This document shows, in pieces, positions 20,776 through 32,157 of a stretch of DNA of 64,000 bases. Source of the DNA: Trichobilharzia regenti (Eukaryota; Platyhelminthes; Trematoda; Strigeidida; Schistosomatidae); the NCBI GenBank assembly GCA_944472135.2, contig CALYDD020000286.1:124001-188000 (forward strand), in the 5' to 3' direction. The stretch's first letter is position 1. The number at the start of each line of letters is the position of its first letter. A program made the translations under genes and the position numbers. Under the pieces are notes generated by a model that was not told the DNA's origin, ran no database searches, and saw nothing but the letters and a program-made list of their open reading frames with translations.

Positions 20776-22467
20776 TTACCCCCTCATACACACTTGGCTT
20801 ATCCTCACTAAACTGACCATTGACATTCGTCCTTTCAAACGGACCGATACATAGTCACAACATAAGACGTATGAGTTCATGGACACCAACGACGACTGAC
20901 TGATACCAGTTGATGAAGTTAGCGATGGATCAAAAGCTGTTGTTTCTCGACTTTCAGAAAATTGTCTACTTGCAAGACCACCACCACTGCTGTCCTTTAC
21001 TATCAGCTCAGGTTTAGCAATAGCATCTGATGATAGGTGGGCTACATGCTGATCAATCACACTGACGGTCTCACAAGTATCCATGCCTTCTGCAACTGCA
21101 TCTGCATTTATTTCTACTTCACGTTCAAGTTGTACAGAACCTTTGTTCAACTTAGCAGTAGTAGGCATATCCCTCATCTCATCATGATCAACCAAAGACA
21201 AATGTGAAGTATCATGATCATTATCACGAATATTCACTTTACCGTCAACTTTATCATTTTCAAACTCTTTGTTAACAGCAGTAGACAATTTTGGTTCCTC
21301 CTCGCAAATCCTAAAAGGTTTTATAACTTCACTCTGACTAGTAATACCTTGTAAACTTATGGAGTCAGAACTGCACTCTGAAGCAGTAACTCTATTCTGT
21401 GACACTCTATTCAACAATGGCTTACCAGTTGCAACTACAGACTTCTTGACCGCACCGTTATCGTCACACAATTCGGAGTCAGGCCTGGAGTTTACATTTA
21501 GCTTATCACTGAACTTGCTTACTGATTCACAGTTCACCTTTGTATGCACCTCTTGCACACGTGTAAAACACAACCGTGTTTGTCTTGCAGCTTGCAACTT
21601 ATCTGTTGAGGATGTACTACGAAACCTGTTACACTCACTAGGTCTATATGCATTACTGGACATCATGGAGCCTTCTCGATATCCACCTCTCTGAGGCCTA
21701 TTCGTCATCAAAGATTGCATTTTACCCTCAGACTGCTCTATTCTAGGGGTGAGATTCAATATACTGGCAAACTTGCTCATAGATTGATTGACACTATCTT
21801 TTACTAGTTTCAGGATATCATCAAACTTTGGCTCGATACCCTCATCCTCCATACGGGAGCTTATCTTCACCCACTTCCTTTGCAGTCGAGTAGGTAGGCG
21901 TCTTGCTATTACTTCTAGTATAAAACTCGAGTTGAGGTCACTCATGCAATTCATCGAAATCAAGGTATTCTTATAAGTCATAAGATTATCTAAAAACTCA
22001 GTAAGTTATTTGGAGTCATCTTGAAGTTGACTGCCGTTACCTTTGACAGCTTCGTATACGTTCCTTACAATCATTGAAGGTCTTCCAAATCTTTGACGTA
22101 ATATGCTCATAGCCTCGTAGTAGCCCTCTTTTGGCTTCATAAACTTACAACACTGTATAGCTCTTGAAGCATCTCCAGTGCAATACCTCATCAAATACAT
22201 TAACTTCAATTCATCACTTGATAGAAAACTACTCAACATGATCTCAAACTCCTTTACAAATTGTAAATAATCAGCTGGATTTCCATCGAAACACCGTGGT
22301 TCAAACTTAGGGAGTTTGATGTTCCTATTATCCCTGAACGGCGAAACAGTAACATCAACCATGTCATGCTTAACATCAGACACATCGTTACAATTAACAG
22401 ACAAGTCACCATGGCTTACTTTCCTGTTTGCATCCAAGACGCTCTGTCCCTTCTTTGACTCAGGCAT
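20776..22467 (-). pseudogene. Gag, copy 1, of the composite element (Pao/BEL-type)
   Basis: The N-terminal part (22467-22006) includes IKLPKFEPRCFDGNPADYLQ, SSDELKLMYLMRYCTGDASR and AMSILRQRFGRPSMIVRNVY, the DUF1759-type capsid region of Pao/BEL gags. After QDDSK there is a TAA in frame, then LTEFLDNLMTYKNTLISMNC continues in the same frame to ISQVCMRG* at 20776 (401 residues from the next Met). A weak Cys/His stretch (CFTRVQEVHTKVNC) stands where zinc knuckles are expected. Apart from that TAA the frame is fully open over about 560 codons. No pol follows. Its product would be a nucleocapsid/capsid protein, made whole only if the TAA is read through. Confidence 0.8.
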
Positions 22468-22612
22468 TGTTGAACTTGGCCCAATTCCAAAAACGTTCCA
22501 GATATTGCTTGTTCAAAGAGGACTTGACCGGCACCAGGAAAGATGAACGGTGACTATCGAAACTTTCACCAACTGTCTGAATCCGCCAGAATCTGTTTCT
22601 ACCGTCAGAAAC
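22468..22612 (-). promoter_or_regulatory. Leader with putative primer-binding region, gag copy 1
   Basis: 145 bp between LTR B and the gag start at 22467. On the coding strand the LTR is followed by GTTTCTGACGG and, some 25 bases later, by TGGCGGATTC. The same layout lies at 24053-24196. Assignment as a primer-binding site is tentative, since the TGG is not directly at the LTR. Confidence 0.4.
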
Positions 22613-22968
22613 TGTCAGTCACGTCTCGTAAACCGATAATGCCCAGCTCTTACTACGCTCGGGCTCACGCTGTTCCTTGAAGTTTTTCAGAAACGCTTAG
22701 TAATAACGGACGAAAAAACCAAAACACCAGTTGTTGACTCGAGGATTCTTTATTGTAACACCAACATATAAATCAAGTATGACTAAGGTCTCTGAACAAA
22801 TATTACAATAATAAATCACAGTATTACTTCTGACGGTGTTTTACTCTTCTTTCTGAACAGCTACCGATGAGACGATGACTGTCGTATTGATGCCTCCGCG
22901 AAAATTGGGGAAGTTGGTTTTGAGCAAACAACCATGAATTGATCGTTCAATCTTCAACTACATTGACA
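22613..22968 (-). repeat. LTR B (internal LTR of the composite)
   Basis: 356 bp, same ends as LTR A and C but with roughly 18 differences, for example CTCGAGGATTCTTTATTGTA in place of CTTGAGTATTCTATATTGTT. It serves at once as the 5' LTR of gag copy 1 and the 3' LTR of gag copy 2. Its right junction is fused directly to truncated gag at ACTCT. Confidence 0.85.
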
Positions 22969-24052
22969 ACTCTCTTCTGTGGCATTCTATTCAACAATGG
23001 CTTACGAATTGCAACTACAGACTTCTTGACCGCACCGTTATCGTCACACAATTCGGAGTCAGACCTTGATTTCACATTTAGCTTATCACTAAACTTGCTC
23101 ACTGATTCACAGTTCACCTTTGTATGCACCTCTTGCAAACGTGTAAAACACAACCGTGTTTGTCTTGTATCTTGTAACTTGTTGTAACTGTTGAGGATGT
23201 ACTACGAAACCTGTTACACTCACTAGGTCTATGTGCATTACTAGGCATCATGGAGCCTTCTCGATATCCACCTCTCTGAGGCCTATTCGTCATCAATGAT
23301 TGCGTTTTTCCCTCAGACTGCTCTATTCTAGGGGTGAGATTCAATATACTGGCAAACTTGCTCATAGATTGATTGACTCTATCTTTTACTAGTTTCAGGA
23401 TATCATCAAACTTTGGCTCGATACCTTCATCCTCCAAACGGGAGCTTATCTTCATCCACTTCCTTTGCAGTCGAGTAGGTAGGCGTCTTGCTATTACTTC
23501 TAGTATAAAACTCGAGTTGAAGTCACTCATGCAATTCATCGAAATCAAGGTATTCTTATAAGTCATAAGATTATCTAAAAACTCAGTAAGTTATTTGGAG
23601 TCATCTTGAAGTTGACTGCCATTACCTTTGACAGCTTCGTATACGTTCCTTACAATCATTGAAGGTCTTCCAAATCTTTGACGTAATATGCTCATAGCCT
23701 CGTAGTAGCCCTCTTTTGGCTTCATAAACTTACAACACTGTATAGCTCTTGAAGCATCTCCAGTGCAATACCTCATCAAATACATTAACTTCAATTCATC
23801 ACTTGATAGAAAACTACTCAACATGATCTCAAACTCCTTCACAAATTGTAAATAATCAGCTGGATTTCCATCAAAACACCGTGGTTCAAACTTAGGGAGT
23901 TTGATGTTCCTATTATCCCTGAACGGCGAAACAGTAACATCAACCATGTCATGCTTAACATCAGACACATCGCTACAATTAACAGACAAGTCACCATGGC
24001 TTACTTTCCTGTTTGCATCCAAGACGCTCTGTCCCTTCTTTGACTCAGGCAT
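22969..24052 (-). pseudogene. Gag, copy 2, C-terminally truncated at LTR B
   Basis: Residues 1-153 (24052-23591) match copy 1 except for one Asn/Ser change. The same in-frame TAA follows QDDSK, then LTEFLDNLMTYKNTLISMNC continues. A frame change at about 23175 (GTAACTTGTTGTAACTGTTG) precedes KVNCESVSKFSDKLNVKSRS, and the frame ends at RMPQKRV, where LTR B begins at 22968. About 215 C-terminal residues and the whole 3' region are missing. With LTR C and LTR B this half alone is a 1.9-kb deletion derivative. Confidence 0.8.
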
Positions 24053-24196
24053 TGTTGAACTTGGCCCAATTCCAAAAACGTTCCAGATATTGCTTGTTCA
24101 AAGAGGACTTGACCGGCACCAGGAAAAATGAACGGTGACTATCGAAACTTTCACCAACTGTTTGAATCCGCCAGATCTGTTTCCATCGTCAGAAAC

Positions 24197-24552
24197 TGTC
24201 AGTCACGTCTCGTAAACCGTTAATGCCCAGCTCTTGCTACGCTCGGGCTCACGCTGTCGCTTGAAGTTTCTCAGAAACGCTTAGTAATAACGGACGAAAA
24301 AACCAAAACACCAATTGTTGACTTGAGTATTCTATATTGTTACACCAACATATAAATCAAGTATTACTAAGGTCTGTGAACAAATATTACAATAATAAAT
24401 CATGATATTACTTCTGACGATGTTTTACTCTTCTTTCAGAACAGCGACCGATGAGACGATGGCTGTCGTATTGATGCCTCCGCGAAAATCGAGGAAGTTG
24501 ATTTTGAGCAAACAACCAAGAATTGATCGTTCAATCTTCAACTCCATTGACA
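24197..24552 (-). repeat. LTR C (5' outer LTR of the composite)
   Basis: 356 bp, followed at 24553 by the GAACC duplication. It differs from LTR A by about two substitutions (CTTTCAGAAC versus CTTTCTGAAC, and GATGGCTG versus GATGACTG). That close identity marks the pair as products of one reverse-transcription event. Confidence 0.85.
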
Positions 24553-24557
24553 GAACC

Positions 24558-27083
24558 CATATCACTTCCGAGTATTTTAATTTTAAATGATAACTTTATT
24601 TTCGTAAAGGCTTTACCTGTGTCAGCCTGCTTTGAGGTGTTTTACTTAATGCCTTGGACAGGTAGTATATCGATAATAATTCCTAATCCTTTGGGGACTT
24701 CCTCTTGAATAGTAGATTTTCCGGCCTTTATTTGAAACTGTCAGAAAATAAAAACAAAAAACAATTGTAGTCCCCAAGCCTATACATTAAACGGGTCTAT
24801 TATTTCTGAATTTTTAGATAAGAACTAGCAATAGTTTTTATAGAAAACCAGTGTACTCTCTTTTCTCACTTTCGCCAGTACTTTGGTGCATATCTAAGCG
24901 CTTATGTTCAGGGAGAAACATTGCTCTTTGGTCGATTTACACTGCTCGAAAATCAGTGAGCCTCCTCTGTGTCTTGGTTTATAGCTAGTGTCATCCAAAA
25001 GCTGAGTGCCGTCAAAAGAGTTAAAAGCTATCGTGTTTGGGAGCTCACAAACTAGCACTAAGTTCATCCGCAGGCATCTTGATCACAACGTTTCAAGCCT
25101 CAGAATTTCATATCTTGTGTATTGGTTTATACCTTTGAACCAGTGCTGTAGAAATTGCTGGTGCATTCGTACTTGCACCTCTTCAGACGAAACAGCTGGG
25201 CAATGTGGGGTCCGGCACTTGACAGGGACCAGTGCCGCTGGTGAATTACTCCCTTGTCGCAACTTATATGTCGCAAGGAACACAATGGAACACGATTCCT
25301 TATTGATTGAGGGCTGAGACTAGTTCAGTCATACCCTCAGCGGAAGAGCGTCTGCTGCCGACTTAAGACTTCGTGACACGAAGGTTGACCTGTTACAACT
25401 TACAACGAAAGGTTCCTTCACTTGAGCACACTTCTCCCTGCTGGATTTTCATCGTGTCCTGTGTGACCACAGAAATTTTTGGTATGAATTCCATCTCTAG
25501 TATTTTCACTCAGAGGTATTCTCTTAACCTACTGTGTTCCACCCACCATGTTTCAATTGTCTAGTTCACTGACACGTAGTTGCTTCCAGATATTTTCAAA
25601 CCAAATCGTATTGTCCGTAGTGTGGCCGCCAGTGTATTGAATCACATCATGGCGACTGGTCCACCTATGTTCATTAAAATGCGGCGCCACTTGCAGGGTC
25701 TGGAGTGCATGTTTGAAAAGTGCGTCTGTACCTGTAAGCTTGATCTAATATGTGCCCATCATTAGACCTCAATTCACCCTGAGAGTGTTCAAAGGCTGAA
25801 AACATTACAACTTTCTATCTCGTTGAGTTTCATAGCTTGCAGTTCGGTCCACTCAATACTGCGGAAGCACCTCAGATTTCCATTCATGATGTATCGCGCG
25901 AGCTGGAATTAATTTATGCATAGACGCGCGACATTCCGATGGATAATCTAAGTGAGGAAATTCATTGTAACTACAGATTTTCTGCTAATTTTAGAAGGGT
26001 TTAATAACAGCCAGTCTAGTTGAATGCCAGATTGGTGTTCAGTCCCCGACTTCTCCGGAGTATATGATTGGTGCACATGGCACCTGTGCTTTACTCGAAG
26101 AGATGCAATGTATTCAGTGCTAACGTTCCTGAGGTAATTGTGCATATCTCTTGGTATTACTGTTGCCAATGAGGTCTAAGAGGCTAAGGGTGTTGAAGTT
26201 AACGGTAGTACGAAATATACTAACGCAAAATTTAATACCCACAACTTCCCTAGTATTCGTTCACGTAAACCGAAGGCAAAGCGAAACAACAGAACCGATC
26301 GCCGAAATGATGAAGTATATTTTGGGACCAAATCGGAGTGCAAGATGATTGCCTAACTAGCTCGGGATCGTGCTCGAACGAAAGAGCGTGGCACAATGGC
26401 GTGTGCGCTTGACCTTGAGTATTCAGCTAAACAAATCGACTTAAATGTGGAGATCAGTGCCCAATATTCAGTGACGAATGCTGTGGCTTATAATTCTGGG
26501 GTACTACCTCCCGCTAAAGGATAAACACTGAAGGTATAACCAATACCCTTCCTTATTCGTATTGCTCTTATTTTTAATTGAGATAACAATTCATGTTGTG
26601 ACTTCGAAGCTTGCTAATTTACAGAAGGCCAAAGCAAAACTATCAGAAGTATTGATGCACAAAACATTTATGTTTATTTGTAGGCATTTTGGTGCGACTG
26701 TATTCACCACTTGTGAACTAGATGATCGGAATGCTACATCGTTAACCACACTATATTTGTTTATTGTTGGCTCAGTATTTTCGTCTGTGCTTCAGCATCA
26801 ACCACACTTGGTTATTAAGTACTTAAATAGCAGCAGGAGGACAGCCATTGTGCACACCACTGTGTATATGCATTCGAAAATATGGTTTCACCTTAGTAAT
26901 GCTGTCGCTGCGTCTAACACGTCTGTGTGGAGCTGCTGTTACTACAACTTGCGACTACTCAATGAACCCCTCTAGCTTTATTTGCCAGGAAGCTGTATAG
27001 GGTGCTAAGTACAGTTCTGGTTATAACGTTTTCACGTTCTATCATGTTCTAAACGCTGTAGGCGACCAGATATGAGCAATGTT
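24558..27083 (+). pseudogene. Mostly unassigned; faint gypsy-like pol remains at about 25170-25760
   Basis: Plus-strand fragments FIVSCVTTEIFGMNSISSIF (about 25450) and HIMATGPPMFIKMRRHLQGL (about 25645) resemble the protease end (VADVTxxILGxDFLxxF) and RT start (HxIxTxGPPVxxKxRRLxPxxL) of Ty3/gypsy pol, in the right order and spacing. Everything around is broken by stops. An open frame at 26562-26975 (137 residues) has no recognised family. The rest holds nothing identifiable. Confidence 0.4.
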
Positions 27084-27095
27084 GTATTACGAAGC

Positions 27096-27725
27096 GCCTC
27101 CAAAGCCTCAGGATGGTCGGGGGTGGGTGTCTTGCGCTGCGGGCTAGCCACCCCTCCGTACACCTCTTGAAATGCTCCCATATGACCGTGCGTCTTACAT
27201 AGCCTCTCCTGAGGAAGTCCTACTCACTGCCTTCACGTGGCGGAGGTGTTTTTCACCGAAGTGAGAGGGCAAAAGCGGATGCCCGGCGCTCTTCACCGGG
27301 TTGACTGTCCATTGGATGACAGTCTAGGGGAGATGGCTAAACCCTGATTCCAAACCTCCAACGACTGGCGTATGAAGCTCACTGGAGCTCACCGGCAGAC
27401 GTATGGACAAAGGGCTTGTTGGATGTCCTGGATGTCTGGCCCCATTCAAAAAGGCGTATGAACCGAACTCCGGTCACCGGCTGCCAATGGATAGTGGACT
27501 CCTTACTCCACTCCTACTGCCTTGTAGGTCACACTTGGCTGTGTAAAGGCTAGAGCTGCACTCTCAAACAAAGGCCGAGCGATGCTGGGGACATCACTCG
27601 TACCAAATTCCCATGAAACTTCATGAACTCTCTTACAAATTGCCGCGCCTGGGCAGCGATGATTCGAGACGTTCATGAAGCCGGCTCATCCTCCCGTAGG
27701 AGATAGCCGAAGTAAAGTAAAGTAA
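27096..27725 (+). mobile_element. 630-bp non-coding retroelement with 12-bp target duplication
   Basis: GC-richer than its surroundings and flanked by GTATTACGAAGC on both sides (27084-27095 and 27726-27737). It ends in the short tail GAAGTAAAGTAAAGTAA, typical of target-primed non-LTR or SINE insertion. No open frame of note. Internal blocks recur at about 1120-1230 and at about 32450-32500 (GGCGTATGAACC..GGTCACYGGC), so it is a dispersed family. Confidence 0.7.
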
Positions 27726-27737
27726 GTATTACGAAGC

Positions 27738-28530
27738 ACAAGTGAAAACTTGATAAGATGCATTGTTAACGAAATCGAGTTTCGAAGAACATAGGGCAAA
27801 TGTGAAAGTGCATAACCGCTCAATATATACTTATATATGTAACAAGCAAAAACTAATGTTCAATAATATAATAGCAAATATTCCACAAGCACATGTAAAA
27901 TTGGTTTCTTTAGGCGTATAAAATAGTTATATGAATTAGTTTTATAAGCGCACAGCTGGAGTTAATATGGGGTTGCTACAGATGTCTGCACGAGAAACTG
28001 GATATGGCAGCTGATGACAAGAAAACGAAATAAATGATGCTACCGTATTATTTTGCAAAACTGCTGTTCTTGCGTTATTCAGATACAGTACTTTTGGTAA
28101 CAGATTACTTGCCATCTATGCTGTTACTCTAGGAGTTTAATTTTCCATACCAGGAGACATCTATTAATGTGCTTAGAGAAAAGTGCACTTTAAACCATTG
28201 ACTGTTAGACATTGGTTCCTTGTGAATTTGCTTACTGGATATATCACACACTGAAATAGTATTATTCACTGGGCGTTATTTCGAACTCAGTTTATTATTC
28301 ATAATCATATCAATTATGGCCACACAACTTCGGAACCTCGGTTTTATAGTTTTCTTTGTTTCTTCCTATTCGCCGTACGGGTAGCTGAATTTTTCAGTTA
28401 TTCGAGACCGGCGGTGAATCACTTTTATCACACATATCTACAGCTAATTCGATAAATAAGTCTCCCGTTATCAATTTCTCCCCCCCCCCACACACACAAT
28501 CTGTTATATTAGATTTTAGAATTGTCATCT
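27738..28530. other. No gene seen
   Basis: AT-rich. A C-run followed by a CA-run (CCCCCCCCCACACACACA) lies at about 28481-28498. No coding signal recognised. Confidence 0.4.
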
Positions 28531-28535
28531 TGCGC

Positions 28536-28620
28536 ATCAGTGGTACAGAGGTTAGGATGCTCGTCAAGCCATGCGCATTGTCTGGAGTTCGGTCCTCGGC
28601 CGACACACACCTGAAACCAT
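28536..28620 (+). repeat. tRNA-derived SINE head
   Basis: Box-A-like GTGGTACAGAGGTTAGGATG and box-B-like GAGTTCGGTCCTCGG, spaced as in a tRNA-derived promoter. It is related to the head at 32185-32255 (GTGGCACAGCAGTTAGGATA). Confidence 0.5.
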
Positions 28621-30335
28621 TGGTCGACATGCTGAAAATGTCATAGTTGTACTAAAATACTGCATGGAATCAAGCTATAATAATAATCCAATTGGGTGAT
28701 TGTGTGTAATTGCATGTTATGCTATAATTACGCTATTCACCATATATCTTATCTTACTAGAGCCAATAAGTCTAAATTTCGCCATGTTTTTGTGCTCTGC
28801 CAGTCTGACTGATCCCGTCCTACTACTTTGATCTATGTATTTGACCTGGTGCGTAGCAGAGTATTAGATAAATCCAGTGATTTTGTTAAGTGTGCTCAAC
28901 AGAATCTTTAAAATGATAAAATTCGTTTCTAAATGCGTCTTTGAGTTTGTATGTCACTTCCATTCTCGTATTGTTAAGAATTTTTTTGTAAGGTTTCCGA
29001 GATTCCCTCTTTGTATGGAAGTATTACTGATGATTTAAATGATTATTGTTGGAATAAGAAGTTACAGTTCACATGATTATGAACAATAAGTTATATTCGA
29101 ATAGTTACACAGTAAATTTTACTGTTTCACGACGTGAGGTATTTAGTAAATAAATAATTATGGGGATATATGCCACCACAGCGGTCAATTTAACACATGT
29201 ATTAGTTCACTGATAGATTCTAGAAACCAGTTAGTTAGGCTGCTTGAACGACTTCGAGCTTGCTCACGGTTGGTTTGAACTAGTCTCGACACTCATGACC
29301 GCTGTATAGCCATCTGTCCTGCTATACCCGAGCTTTGACATCACTACCTGCTAACTCTTCAGTCTGGCCTACCTAACCTAGTAGGTAACACCACCCCAAC
29401 TAGTGAAGAAAGAATACAACATTCACGTCTGTCGAGTATGTACTTATTAACGATGATATAGAAGTAAACAATCACACCACAAATGAGCTGTTGAGCTCTT
29501 GTTCCTTGGAAATCAAATTGTTCGCAATCCAACTCAATCAGCACACATAAACAAATCGCCCACTAAAAGCAAAATGGATGAGATTCAATTGAATGGGCCA
29601 TCTCTCTGATCCCATACAGGATCATTTTATCCGAACTCTCTACAAAGTGAGCAGAATATTTTCTTGTCATCTACAGGGTACCGAGTAAACTACCAAAAGG
29701 CTCTGAAAATAAAATTTCTTTAACAGCGGAAGCCACAGAGATCTGAGTTAAACAACTTGAACTCTAATTACAGAAGAAGAAAGTCTGGCTACTACTGCTA
29801 TTCTGACCTGCTGTGGAACCTTTAAATTCATAAATTTTGTATGGTTTTTACTAATTTATCTGATAATCAGTTCAGTTTTATATTTATGCATGTTATCACT
29901 TACTTTTCAGTAACAATTCTTCTCGAACCATTACGGATACTTAGCTGTAAAACCTGCTGGGCAATTTATCGAGAATACTCTTTATCTGCTAATCAGTCTT
30001 TTGGAACTAAGGGCTTCCGAATCATTCATTCATTCATTAAGAATGGTAGTTTCACTTTTTAAGCATTGTTACTAGAAGGATGTAGTTAAGATTCCGCAGA
30101 GGGGTTCAGGATTTTTATTCACTCGAAGATTTGACAACACATGGAGACGAGGTATGATATTCTCATAATTCACTAGTTACATTGATACCGATATGCTCTG
30201 GGTCCGTCTTAACTAGTGGTCTATCTGGTAGTGAAGCACAATATCGAAAAATTGAATTACTCTCAAGAGCTCTATATATTAATTTTCAAGAGTTGGTTTG
30301 TAAGGATTAGATTCGTTTTTACGAGTATGACCACT
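28621..30335. other. No gene seen
   Basis: AT-rich. Open frames here are short and show no family. The segment at about 29220-29640 is less AT-rich and may be an old repeat, but it was not matched elsewhere in the window. Confidence 0.4.
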
Positions 30336-30450
30336 GATTGATATCAGCTAGAGAACCACTGAAAACCAGGGAGTTCTGGACAGCTGTTTCATCCTAGCTT
30401 AGGAATTATCGGCAGTACGCAGTGGCTGAATGGTACACGAGCTTTATATA
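30336..30450 (-). repeat. Hammerhead-SINE fragment, degenerate, with inverted head
   Basis: The minus strand has GCGTACTGCCGATAATTCC, then AGGATGAAACAGCTGTCCAG and CTCCCTGGTTTTC. This is the hammerhead part of the family at 39470 with core changes (CTGANGA lost). The adjacent box-A segment GTGGCTGAATGGTACACGAG reads on the plus strand, opposite to the ribozyme part, so the copy is rearranged. Confidence 0.55.
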
Positions 30451-31738
30451 TTAGACAAACAAACAGCTGCGGTCAATTTTTAAGGTAATTTTTTGAGTCC
30501 GCCTGGCTAGTAATGGATGTGTTAGAGTCTCTAAGATTGAGGATGATCACCAGCATAACAGAAGCGCGAAAATTATGTTCCAGACTGATTAGACATACAG
30601 TGGTTAATAGGAACCTCTTAATGGCTCCCACATCCCTGAACAAATCAAGTAATATGTGGTCATTTTTATTATTAGTCCACCTTGCTTAAATCTTCTTTTA
30701 TACTGGTGCCAGGAATGTGCACTAGGAACTTCGAATACTTCTCCATTATATTAAGTTTACTCAGAATGTTCAGCAGTCATTTGCTCACTGAAATGATGAA
30801 GGTCGTAGGTGAGCTTTTAGAGTAAGACGTCGTGGAAATAGCATCATTTAGCTATCCAAGCTTGCTGTAGAAAAACAGTGACATGAAAGGTCGCGCTTAC
30901 TTGGGGCCATATGCTAATTCGTATTATCGGTATCAAAGTTTCTCAGTTAATCTAAGTATTTTGACCTTCCACCAACTAACAGTGACCTATAAATCAGCAT
31001 AAGTGATAATTTCTATGATTTTTACTTTAGTTGATCTTTTATCTTCCCCTTGTAGATATGTTATCAATGCTTTATACGCAAGCCTTTGTGCTAAGAACAA
31101 TAAATTAAGTTCGGCCTAATTTATTTCTTCATATGTCAGGTGACCTGTTTTTCAGGACCAATCATGGTTCCAGGATTATATGACAGTCATGCAGACTGCG
31201 TATGTTTTCAGTCATCTTACTGATTCGAGTATCGTAAACCTATTTCAGCATTAACACTGGACCGTGTTAATAGGTTATTCATGGAATCTGTGTTAACTCT
31301 GACGGATGTTTCAAACTCGATAGTGACAGAGCGACATCTGGAAGTAGAATTCATGGTTTCTGGGTACTCTCTATTCTCTGATAAAATACAAGACCTTCTA
31401 ACCAGGCTTTCAAATCCAACTTTTCCAGTGTGTTTAGTGACATCGAATCCTGAGGGTTTTCATCTGAACTAACTTCTCCCTTCTCGTCCACGAACTTTGA
31501 CTGATGAACAGCACCTAAGTGATTGGCCACAAATCTGTGAACTGTACTGTGTACTTATAACATTGCAGAACTACGATAGAATGCTATCCATATATAAAAA
31601 TATTTTAAAAATTCTTCTCTTGGACATTACTAGTTCTGTCAATCAGGACTGCTGCTATCAATTCTAAACTGAAAAAAGATACCGGCTATAGACATTGCCT
31701 AGCCCTGCTTCTGAATGCTTAAATTCCGTTTTAATCCT
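30451..31738. other. No gene seen
   Basis: AT-rich interval without a recognised gene or repeat. Open frames such as 31281-31472 show no family resemblance. Confidence 0.4.
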
Positions 31739-32110
31739 TTATTTATTTATTTAAAAACAGAAAAAACTTGGTACAGTATGGCACCTAGAAAGATGGGCCA
31801 CACAATAATAATAAAACAACATAGATCGAAAGTAAAAAAAATAAGTAGAGAACGGATAAAGAACTTCATCTGGAAGGAAAACATTCATGCTTAACAAGTT
31901 CAAACAGTATTCGTCAACTGTCATCGGGTAGGGAAGAAAGAAGGAAATTGCAACACGTTCGGCATTGATTAAGATTCTTGGCCATATCCGATAACGTTTC
32001 AAACAATCGATTGGAGTTATCTTGCGGACCCCAACCAGGGAGCCGTGACGCACCAACCGATGCTAATCTAGCACAAATATCGTTCATCCCACGACGCCAT
32101 GTCATGGACT
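31739..32110 (-). pseudogene. 3' end of a non-LTR retrotransposon (second family)
   Basis: The minus strand reads TWRRGMNDICARLASVGASR, LPGWGPQDNSNRLFETLSDM, then AKNLNQCRTC. This is the recurrent C-terminus of a flatworm non-LTR polyprotein family (KTWxxxxKxLTxxLxxVGxxRLPGWGPRDxxxxWLETLSDMAxNRxQWxxC). It ends in a tail of AAATA-type repeats (CTGTTTTTAAATAAATAAAT on the minus strand). Severely 5'-truncated. A more upstream part of the same family lies at 60560-61060. Confidence 0.65.
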
Positions 32111-32157
32111 GACCACCTCTCCGCCTTTTCCATCCCGTCCCAGGGTTAGCGAACAGA

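Larger units (their letters stand above)
19039..24552 (-). mobile_element. Composite LTR-gag-LTR-gag-LTR retrotransposon (Pao/BEL-type, gag-only)
   Basis: Three direct 356-bp LTRs (19039-19394, 22613-22968, 24197-24552) enclose two gag-bearing internal regions. The whole 5.5-kb block is flanked by GAACC on both sides (19034-19038 and 24553-24557), a 5-bp duplication typical of LTR integrases. The outer two LTRs differ at about two positions, while the middle LTR differs from both at roughly 18. The block therefore appears to have inserted as one unit, recently. No protease, RT or integrase is present, so it must depend on proteins supplied in trans. Confidence 0.8.

Noticed and set aside
26562..26975. 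137-codon plus-strand frame as a host gene
   Set aside because: No family resemblance, no flanking splice or polyadenylation logic, and it lies in a stretch with faint retroelement remains.
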